Positions 57,677-64,000 of a stretch of 64,000 nt of DNA are shown here, piece by piece. The stretch comes from Streptomyces parvus. GTDB taxonomy: Bacteria; Actinomycetota; Actinomycetes; Streptomycetales; Streptomycetaceae. The stretch lies in the NCBI RefSeq assembly GCF_032121415.1, contig NZ_CP135079.1, positions 5,518,001 through 5,582,000 on the forward strand, written 5' to 3'. Within the stretch, counting starts at the first letter, position 1. Each line of letters begins with the position of its first letter. The notes under the pieces were generated by a model. That model had not been told where the DNA came from, made no database searches, and saw only the letters and a list, made by a program, of their open reading frames with translations. The translations under genes were made by a program, and so were the position numbers.

Positions 57677-59877
57677 GGGGAGGCCTTCCCGGCGCGGGTC
57701 GGGGCGGACACGGACGGTGGCTGCTCCTCGGCCCCGGAGGCGTCGGAGGCGTTCGAAGCTCTGGAGGCCCCGGGCACCCCGGAGGCCCCGGACGCTCCCG
57801 GTGTTCCGGGAGCGCCTGCCGTATCGGAGGGCGGCCCGGGCTCCCCGCCGCGTCCGGCTCCTCCACCGCCCCGCAGACCCGCGAGCCCGCGCGGCAGCAC
57901 GTACACCGTCGCGACGAACAGCACGCCCAGCAGCAGCGGCCCGTGGCCCGGCCAGGAACCGGCGACCCAGTCCCGGGTGGCCACGATGAGCCCGGCGCCC
58001 AGCAGCGCGCCGATCACCGACGTCGTACCGCCGATGACCACCGCCAGCAGGGCGAACGCGGCGATCTCGAACCCGACGTCGGCGGGGGAGAGGTACTGCT
58101 GCACGGTCACCATCAGCGAACCGCCCACACCGGCCAGCGCGCCCGCGCAGATGTGGGCCACCAGCAGGTACCGCCCCACCGGGTGTCCCGAGGCGCGCAT
58201 CCGCGCCTCGGCGCCCCGGGTGCCGGTCAGCAGTTTTCCCGCCGGGGAGCGCAGGACGAGCAGGGTGAGGGCGACGGCGACGACGGCCACGACGAGCGCG
58301 TAGTTGTACAGCTCGCTCTCCTCCAGCATTCCCTCCCCGCCCCACAGAGCCTGTGTGGCCGGGAAGCCGACGAGGCCGTCGGCGCCGCCGGTGACCGACT
58401 TGAGCTGGTTGACGACCGCGCCGGTCAGCTCGCCGATCGCAAGCGTGATCATGAGTACGGTCGTGCCGCGGGCCCGGATCACCGCGGGCCCCACCACCGC
58501 CGCGAAGACGGCGGCGGCGAGCGCCGAGAGGACGATCTGGACGGGGCCCACGGTCCACCCGGCGTCCGCGAGGTTCGCGGTGGCGTACGCGCCCACGGCG
58601 AACGGCGCCGTCTGCCCGAGGGTGGGCAGTCCGGCGTACCCGGTGAGGACGGTGACGCTGACCGCGAGCAGCCCGAGGGCCAGGGCGGAACCGGCCAGCG
58701 AGATGCTGTACGCGTCGAGCAGGGCGGGCAGGGCGATCAGCACCACGAGCAGGACGAGCACCGGGGCCGCCTGCCACCACGTGGCCCTGCCCGGCAGCCG
58801 GGCCGGCCACGCCGGGGCGTTGTTCCGGCCCCGGGGGGGACCAGCTTCGGCCGGACCCGGCCCCGCACCGGAGGGCGTCCCCGCCACCCCCGGCGTGTCC
58901 CGCGGCCCTGCCTTCACCGCCGCCTCGCCCCGCCGTCGCCGCAGGCGGCCCGCCAGCCGGCCCCGGAGCCGGGCGACCGGGTCCGGGGCGGAGGCCTCGG
59001 AGCCGTGCCCCGCCCCCGCCGGCTCCGCGAAGCGGGAGCGCAGCACCAGCACCGCCGCCATCGCCGCGAAGAGCAGATACGGCGCCAGCTCCGGCGCCAC
59101 CGAGACGCCCAGCGTCTGCACCTCGCCCACGGCGACCGCCGCCGCGAACGTCGCCCACAGCGAGCGGAGCCCGCCGAGCACGACCACCACGAGGGAGAGC
59201 ATCAGCACGTTCTCGGACGTACCGGGTCCGGGGCCGATGATCGGCGCCCCGAGCACACCCGCCGCCCCGGCCAGCGCGCCCGCCGCCGCGAGGACACCGG
59301 TGTGCACCGCCCGGGGGCTGTGGCCGGTGGCCGCGAGCATCTGCGGATCGTCGGCGGCGGCCCGTACCGCCGCACCCATACGGGTCCGGGTCAGCACCCA
59401 CGTCCCGAACGCCGCGAGCAGCACGGCCATCACGATGAAGCAGAGCCGGTACGCCGGGTAGCGGTGCCCCAGCAGCGTCACCGAGGAGTCGAGCACCTCC
59501 GGTACGTGGACGGGGAGTTCGTCCGCACCGAAGAACTGGACGAGCAGGTCACCGCCGATCAGCGCCAGCCCGAACGTCAGCAGCGCCTGCGCGAGATGCC
59601 CGCGCCGGGCGAGCGGAGCCGTCGCGGCGGACAGCCCCGCCCCCGCCACGCACGCCGCGGCCGTTCCGGCGGCCAGACCGAGGGCGAGACCGCCCCAGGT
59701 CCCGTCGCTCAGCTCGGCCCCCGTGTACGCGCCGATCGCGTACAGCGTGCCGTGCGACAGATTCAGCACACCCGCCGTGCCGAAGGCGAGACTCAGACCG
59801 GCGGCGACCACGAACAGCAGCAGCCCGAAGGCCACTCCGTCCACCGCCGGTACGAGGTGGGCATCCAGGAGCTCCAT
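57673..59877 (-). CDS. Fused branched-chain amino acid-type ABC permease (LivH-LivM)
   Basis: A 734-residue membrane protein joining two permeases that are usually separate. Residues 1-300 are LivH-like (FGTAGVLNLSHGTLYAIGAYTGA, LRSLWATFAAAVAVGEVQTLG); residues about 300-370 are a hydrophilic linker rich in Pro, Gly and Arg; residues 370-660 are LivM-like (LTGYAGLPTLGQTAPFAVGAYATA, then GGTTSVIGALLGAGLI). The last 60 residues form a Gly-x-x, Pro/Ala/Ser-rich tail (GAPGTPGASGASGVPGAS) of collagen-like composition. ATG 59877 is 1 bp past the binding-protein stop. A single chain can then form the whole channel. Confidence 0.92.
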   Translation of the reverse strand: MELLDAHLVPAVDGVAFGLLLFVVAAGLSLAFGTAGVLNLSHGTLYAIGAYTGAELSDGTWGGLALGLAAGTAAACVAGAGLSAATAPLARRGHLAQALLTFGLALIGGDLLVQFFGADELPVHVPEVLDSSVTLLGHRYPAYRLCFIVMAVLLAAFGTWVLTRTRMGAAVRAAADDPQMLAATGHSPRAVHTGVLAAAGALAGAAGVLGAPIIGPGPGTSENVLMLSLVVVVLGGLRSLWATFAAAVAVGEVQTLGVSVAPELAPYLLFAAMAAVLVLRSRFAEPAGAGHGSEASAPDPVARLRGRLAGRLRRRRGEAAVKAGPRDTPGVAGTPSGAGPGPAEAGPPRGRNNAPAWPARLPGRATWWQAAPVLVLLVVLIALPALLDAYSISLAGSALALGLLAVSVTVLTGYAGLPTLGQTAPFAVGAYATANLADAGWTVGPVQIVLSALAAAVFAAVVGPAVIRARGTTVLMITLAIGELTGAVVNQLKSVTGGADGLVGFPATQALWGGEGMLEESELYNYALVVAVVAVALTLLVLRSPAGKLLTGTRGAEARMRASGHPVGRYLLVAHICAGALAGVGGSLMVTVQQYLSPADVGFEIAAFALLAVVIGGTTSVIGALLGAGLIVATRDWVAGSWPGHGPLLLGVLFVATVYVLPRGLAGLRGGGGAGRGGEPGPPSDTAGAPGTPGASGASGVPGASRASNASDASGAEEQPPSVSAPTRAGKASP

Positions 59878-59878
59878 G

Positions 59879-61105
59879 TCAGCTGCCGAGCGTCGCCAGG
59901 TCCTGGACCATGACGTTGGCCAACTGGGCACCGTCCGGGCGCACTTGGCGCAGATACCAGGTCTGCACCGGCGAGTGGGCCTTGTCGCCGAACTCCCAGG
60001 CGCCGCGCGGGCTGTCGATCTGCCCGAGACCCGCGATGGCCTTGTTGATGGTCTGCGGCGTCACCTCGCCGTCCTTCGCCGCGTCGGCGATCGCCTTGTC
60101 CAGCACGGCTGCCGCGTCGTAGGACGACATGGCGTAGGTGGTGGGCTGCGTGTCGTGCTCGGCCGTCCAGTCGGCGGCGAACTTCCGGTTGGCCTCGTTG
60201 TCCAGGTCGGCCGCGTAGTTCAGGACGGAGTAGATGTCCTTCGCGGCCGGGCCCTGCGCCTGAAGCACGCTGCCCTCGGTGACGAAGGCCGTGTACAGCG
60301 GCAGATCGGCGATGTCCGACTGGGCGTACTGCTTGGCGAAGTCGATCGCGGCCTTGCCGGCGTAGAAGCAGTACACCGCCTTGGCATCCGTCTTGGCTAT
60401 CTCCGCGAAGTACGGCATGAAGTTGGTCGTCTTCGGGAACGGCGTCCAGGTGGTCTTGCCGTCCGGATTGGCGAGCTTGCCCTTAACACGCTTGAACTCA
60501 TCGGTGAATCCTCGGAGTTCGTCGTAACCGCCCTGGTAGTCGGGGCCGATCGCGTAGACCGGGCCGTCGACCTTCTCCTTGATGTACGGGGCGATGGCCT
60601 TGCCCGGTTCGTCGGACAGGAAGCTCGTGGTCCACACGTACTCGATGTCCTTGACCGGCGGCCGGGCGTTCGACCCCAGGAGGGGGATCTTGGCCTGCTG
60701 GATCAGCGGCAGCACCGCGTTGACCGAGCCGCCGCCGACGAGCCCCGTCAACACGTCGACCTTGTCCTTCTTGACCAGCTTCGTGGCCGCGGGCACGGCG
60801 GTCGGCGGTCCGTCGCCCTCGTCCGCCACGATCAGCTCGACCTTTCGACCGCCCAGCTTGTTGCCGTGGGTGTCCAGATACAGCTTGAAGCCGTCCCGCA
60901 GCTCCGTGCCGACCGGTTCGTAGGTGCCCGACAGGGAGGCCACCAGGCCGATCTTCACGGTGTCGTCGGCGGAGCCGCTGCCGCCGCCGCTGCAACCGGT
61001 GACGGCGGCGAGCCCGAGGGCGAGGGCGGCGGCGCCGGCCGGCCGGAACCGGACTCTGCGGCGGCGGGGAGCGGAGGGGGCGAAGGGGAACATGAGGACT
61101 CTCAT
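59879..61105 (-). CDS. Liv-type substrate-binding lipoprotein
   Basis: A 408-residue solute-binding protein. An Arg-rich start and hydrophobic segment lead to the lipobox VTGC (Cys 38), so it is tethered outside. KIGLVASLSGTYEPVGTELRDGFKLYLD, the VDVLTGLVGGGSVNAVLPL segment and DYQGGYDELRGFTDEF are typical of type I periplasmic-binding (LivJ/AmiC/UrtA) folds. Ligand could be a branched amino acid, amide or urea. ATG 61105 or 61093 is the start. Located 30 bp after the roadblock gene, in the same operon as the kinase. Confidence 0.92.
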   Translation of the reverse strand: MRVLMFPFAPSAPRRRRVRFRPAGAAALALGLAAVTGCSGGGSGSADDTVKIGLVASLSGTYEPVGTELRDGFKLYLDTHGNKLGGRKVELIVADEGDGPPTAVPAATKLVKKDKVDVLTGLVGGGSVNAVLPLIQQAKIPLLGSNARPPVKDIEYVWTTSFLSDEPGKAIAPYIKEKVDGPVYAIGPDYQGGYDELRGFTDEFKRVKGKLANPDGKTTWTPFPKTTNFMPYFAEIAKTDAKAVYCFYAGKAAIDFAKQYAQSDIADLPLYTAFVTEGSVLQAQGPAAKDIYSVLNYAADLDNEANRKFAADWTAEHDTQPTTYAMSSYDAAAVLDKAIADAAKDGEVTPQTINKAIAGLGQIDSPRGAWEFGDKAHSPVQTWYLRQVRPDGAQLANVMVQDLATLGS

Positions 61106-61135
61106 CGGGGGGAGGGGCGGTCAGGGAGGGGGTGT

Positions 61136-61540
61136 TCAGCGCGCGGGCGGCAGGCTCGGGTCGCGAACCCCGGGCGACAGTGAATCGCCGACCTGGTTGA
61201 TCAGTTCGGACATCATGTAGCTGACCTCGCCGATGTCCGCGTCCCTGGTGGTGGTGACGAGCAGCGAGGCCCCGCTGGAGACCGCCATCGAGAACATGTA
61301 GCCGCCCTCCATCGCGGTGAGGCTGTGCTCCACCGGGTCGGTATCGGTCAACTGGGCTGCCGCGGAGAGCAGGTTGACGACGCCGGACGCGATGGCGGCC
61401 AGCCGCTCCGCGTCGTCGCGCTCTACGCCGGTGTACGCCAACGCGAGTCCGTCCACGGACACGGCTATCGCCTGGGTGACTTCCGGGAGGCGCCCGGCGA
61501 AATCGCTCAGGATCCAGCTCAGGTCGGAGGAGGTGGTCAT
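61136..61540 (-). CDS. Roadblock/LC7 domain protein (CvnB-like)
   Basis: A 134-residue cytosolic protein of the MglB-like roadblock fold, the second gene of Streptomyces conservons (cvn). Signature parts are DLSWILSDFAGRLPEV, VSVDGLALAYTG and the HSLTAMEGGYMFSMAVSSGASLLV strands. ATG 61540 overlaps the kinase stop by ATGA, as in conservons. The next two conservon genes, a DUF742 protein and a small GTPase, are not present; a Liv-type importer follows instead. Confidence 0.93.
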   Translation of the reverse strand: MTTSSDLSWILSDFAGRLPEVTQAIAVSVDGLALAYTGVERDDAERLAAIASGVVNLLSAAAQLTDTDPVEHSLTAMEGGYMFSMAVSSGASLLVTTTRDADIGEVSYMMSELINQVGDSLSPGVRDPSLPPAR

Positions 61541-64000
61541 TTCTCGGTCCGTTCGGTGTGGTCGTCCGGGGCGGAACGCCCCCGGTGGTTCGTGCTCCTG
61601 TTGATCCCCTGGGCATAGGCCGCCAGTACGTCGGAGACCTGCCGGGAGTCCCGGCGGCGGGGCGACGGCCGCGGGGAGCCGGCGCCGGGGCGCTGTTCGG
61701 CGCCCTCCCGTCGGCCCGCGGCGGGCCACTGCTGGGGCGCTCGGCGCTGGCGCACGGGCAGCCCCGAGGAGCTGACACCCGCGACCCGTGACACCGGCTC
61801 GTCGCGCGCGGGGCGCGGCGCGGGCGCCGCGCCGTGTCCCCGATCCCGCGCGCCGCCGCCCGGGCCGTCGTCACGGGGCCGCTCGTGGCCGGGCGGGGTT
61901 TCCCGGTCGCCGCCGGCCGCCGGTGCGTCGGCCCCGGCAGCACCGACGCCCGTCCCTACGGCCGGGCCCATGCCCGTACCGACGGCCGGACCCATGGCCG
62001 GACCGATCCCCGCGCCGACCGGGGTGCCATGGCGGCCGGGCCGTGCCCCCGCTCGGGCCGGCTGCCTGCGGCCCTGCGGCCCCGGGGGTGTGATCGGCGG
62101 GGGCGTCTCGTAACCGACATCGTTGCCAGGATCGCCCTGCGACGGCCCTTGGTCTTCCACGAAGTCCAGGGCCAGCACCTTCGCGGGCAGCGTGACCTCG
62201 GCGATGGTGCCGGGGCCCGAGGAGTCGCGCAGCTCGACAACGATGCCGTGGCGCGCGGCGAGCCGGGCCACCACGTGCAGCCCCATGGACCGGACGTCGC
62301 CGATGCCCGCCTGCGGTTCGCGCAGCGCGGCGTTGTGGACGGCGCGGCGCTCCGCCGTCATGCCCACCCCCTCGTCGACGATCTGCACGACCGCCCGGTC
62401 CCACAGCCGCCAGACGGCGACCCCGACCTGCTTGTCCGGGGGCGAGTACCGGGTCGCGTTGTCGAGCAGCTCCGCCAGGATGTGCGCCACGTCGTGGACG
62501 GCGCGGGCGGTGATGCCGATTCCCGACTCGATCACGCCGAGCGAGACGCGGTCGAACCGCTCGATCTGCTGCGCGGCGGCCACGATGACGGTGGAGCACC
62601 CCACATCGGCGGATCGGACCCGGGCATTCCCGTAACCGCCCAGCACCAGAAGGTTGTTGGTGTTGCGCTCCATGCGCACCGCGAGATGGTCGAGCGCGAA
62701 GAGGGTCTTCATCCGTACGGGGTCGGCCTCGTCCCGCTGCACGGTGTCCAGTTCGGAGACCATGACCGCGGTGAGCCGGGCTCCCCGGCGCGCGACACCG
62801 ACCAGTGTCTCGGCCAACTGCTCGTGCGCATGCGCCTGTTGTGCGGCGAGACGGACGGCTTCGTGATGGACGGCGTTGAACGCCTCACCGACCTCGCCGA
62901 TCTCGTCCTCGCCCGTGGTCCTGACCGGGTCACCGGTGCGCCGGGCCACTTCCTCGGGCGTCGCACCGCGCAGCGCGCCGGGCTGGGACAGCTCGCTCAT
63001 CACGGTGGGCAGCCCCGAGTGGGCGACCTCGTGCGCGGCGTTGCGCAGGTCGCGCAGCCGCCGGATCATGACGCGGCCCAGGCGGATCGCGACCACGACG
63101 ACGCCGACCAGGGTCAGCACCACCAGGGCGACCTCCGCCCCGGCCGTCCAGATGAGGGTGGTGCGGACGTCGGAGACCTGGGCGAGAACGGCCGCGTCGA
63201 CCCGCTTCTCCACCGAACGCAGCAGCTCCTGGCGGTCGTTGGCCGCCTTCTGCCACTCCTTCGGGGCGACCGTGATCTCCTTGCCGGTGCCCGTGCGCCC
63301 GATCTCGTCCTCGAGGCGCCGGGCCTCCAGGGCCTTCGCTCCGGAGAGGGTACGTTCCAGCCAGGTGCGCCAGGCGCCCGGGCCGAGGTCGAACATGACG
63401 CCGATCGACTCGGTGTAGCCCATCCGGCCGGCGTCGAAGGTCCGCTGCGACGCGGTGGTGAACCCGCCCGCGGCCTGCGCCCTCGCCACGGTGACCTGCT
63501 GCTGGGCGGTGTGCTCCGCCGCCTCGGACAGGGCGGCCGCGGCGCGGATCCGGTCCGCGATGTCGGCGTCCACGCCGTCGGCCTGCGCGATGCCGTCGCG
63601 GTAGGTGTTGAGGTCGGCGATCACGATCCGATAGCCGAAGGCGAGGGCGGAGACGGTGCTGCTTCCCGAGCGGACCTGGGCGCGCAGCCCGGGCATCTCC
63701 TCCGCGAAACGCTCGATACGGTCCAGAGCGCCCCTGGCGCTGCCCGGTACGGCGGAGAGTCCCTCGGCCCCGCTGCGGAATCCGGCGATGCTCCGGTCGG
63801 TCTCCTCCGTACGTAACCGGAACTCCTCCGCGTCTCCCTGTTCGGAGACCAGGGCGGTGGCGGCCGCCCGCTCGCGCTGCAGCCGATAGGTCAACTCGCC
63901 GGCCTGATCAGCTACTTCGACCATCGAGGTCAACCGCCCTGCCTGGAGCGCCTGATTGGTCGCGGGGGCGAGGGCCAGTACCGAGAAGGCGACGGCCACG
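61537..64000 (-). CDS. NIT-domain sensor histidine kinase (CvnA-like), 5' end outside window
   Basis: The visible 820 residues of a large membrane sensor kinase. An extracytoplasmic nitrate/nitrite-sensing (NIT) domain (about 15-275 of the visible part; LTYRLQRERAAATALV and IVIADLNTYRDGIAQAD) is followed by a membrane helix (TLIWTAGAEVALVVLTLVGVVVVA), a HAMP-like segment, the phosphoacceptor region FALDHLAVRMERNTNNLLVLGG, and an ATPase domain with ILAELLDNATRYSPP and IVDEGVGM. The C-terminal 200 residues are disordered, Pro/Gly-rich, with a repeated GPAVGTGM-type octapeptide. The frame is open to the window edge and the first membrane helix is cut. Coupled to the roadblock gene. Confidence 0.93.
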   Translation of the reverse strand, partial: VAVAFSVLALAPATNQALQAGRLTSMVEVADQAGELTYRLQRERAAATALVSEQGDAEEFRLRTEETDRSIAGFRSGAEGLSAVPGSARGALDRIERFAEEMPGLRAQVRSGSSTVSALAFGYRIVIADLNTYRDGIAQADGVDADIADRIRAAAALSEAAEHTAQQQVTVARAQAAGGFTTASQRTFDAGRMGYTESIGVMFDLGPGAWRTWLERTLSGAKALEARRLEDEIGRTGTGKEITVAPKEWQKAANDRQELLRSVEKRVDAAVLAQVSDVRTTLIWTAGAEVALVVLTLVGVVVVAIRLGRVMIRRLRDLRNAAHEVAHSGLPTVMSELSQPGALRGATPEEVARRTGDPVRTTGEDEIGEVGEAFNAVHHEAVRLAAQQAHAHEQLAETLVGVARRGARLTAVMVSELDTVQRDEADPVRMKTLFALDHLAVRMERNTNNLLVLGGYGNARVRSADVGCSTVIVAAAQQIERFDRVSLGVIESGIGITARAVHDVAHILAELLDNATRYSPPDKQVGVAVWRLWDRAVVQIVDEGVGMTAERRAVHNAALREPQAGIGDVRSMGLHVVARLAARHGIVVELRDSSGPGTIAEVTLPAKVLALDFVEDQGPSQGDPGNDVGYETPPPITPPGPQGRRQPARAGARPGRHGTPVGAGIGPAMGPAVGTGMGPAVGTGVGAAGADAPAAGGDRETPPGHERPRDDGPGGGARDRGHGAAPAPRPARDEPVSRVAGVSSSGLPVRQRRAPQQWPAAGRREGAEQRPGAGSPRPSPRRRDSRQVSDVLAAYAQGINRSTNHRGRSAPDDHTERTEK

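Noticed and set aside
60484..60486. Possible TTA (bldA-dependent) codon in the binding-protein gene
   Set aside because: The TTA triplet is out of frame (it spans GTT AAG, Val-Lys), so it is not a leucine codon.

Overview
This is a high-GC window with third-position G/C bias, frequent GTG starts and many 4-bp ATGA/GTGA stop-start overlaps. Together with F420 enzymes, a conservon-type sensor kinase, a LAXTG sortase substrate and an IdeR/DmdR-type iron box, this points to a Streptomyces chromosome. No species can be assigned. I see no tRNA, rRNA, IS element, integrase or CRISPR array; the content looks chromosomal.

Left part (1-10.5 kb): the 3' end of an F420-dependent luciferase-like oxidoreductase, homocysteine S-methyltransferase, the coupled RNA-repair pair hen1-pnkp, then arginine deiminase, ornithine carbamoyltransferase and an APC permease (an arginine-catabolic set without carbamate kinase), and a SpoIIAB-like ATPase.

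Aromatic acid block (10.5-19.3 kb): enoyl-CoA hydratase and a fused FAD monooxygenase/old-yellow-enzyme protein on the + strand; a CoA ligase, a PaaX regulator, a GNAT protein and an unknown small protein on the - strand; then acyl-CoA dehydrogenase and RidA on the + strand. The set resembles 2-aminobenzoyl-CoA (anthranilate) degradation. The same 12-bp palindrome, TGACGGTAGTCA, lies in both promoter regions and is a candidate PaaX operator.

Ion transport (19.4-26.5 kb): a [Fe-S] YjdI/CDGSH-like protein, then a six-gene Mrp Na+/H+ antiporter operon in which A and B are fused.

Exopolysaccharide/cell-envelope block (26.6-46.2 kb): a CDP-alcohol phosphotransferase, a cytidylyltransferase, glycosyltransferases, a Wzz-like protein with a degenerate kinase domain, Wzx- and Wzy-like membrane proteins, a secreted beta-propeller/LamG protein operon, GDP-fucose synthesis (gmd, fcl), an initiating sugar transferase, and an iron-box-controlled pair of secreted proteins sharing a neocarzinostatin-like domain, one carrying an LAATG sortase signal.

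Right part (46.3-64 kb): a PAS-GAF-PP2C-HATPase phosphatase, AlkB-like dioxygenase, a GMC oxidoreductase/APC permease/aldehyde dehydrogenase operon (choline- or amine-alcohol-like oxidation), an FAD monooxygenase, and a leftward operon joining a nitrate/nitrite-sensing (NIT) kinase and roadblock protein to a Liv-type ABC importer whose two permeases are fused. The kinase runs off the right edge.
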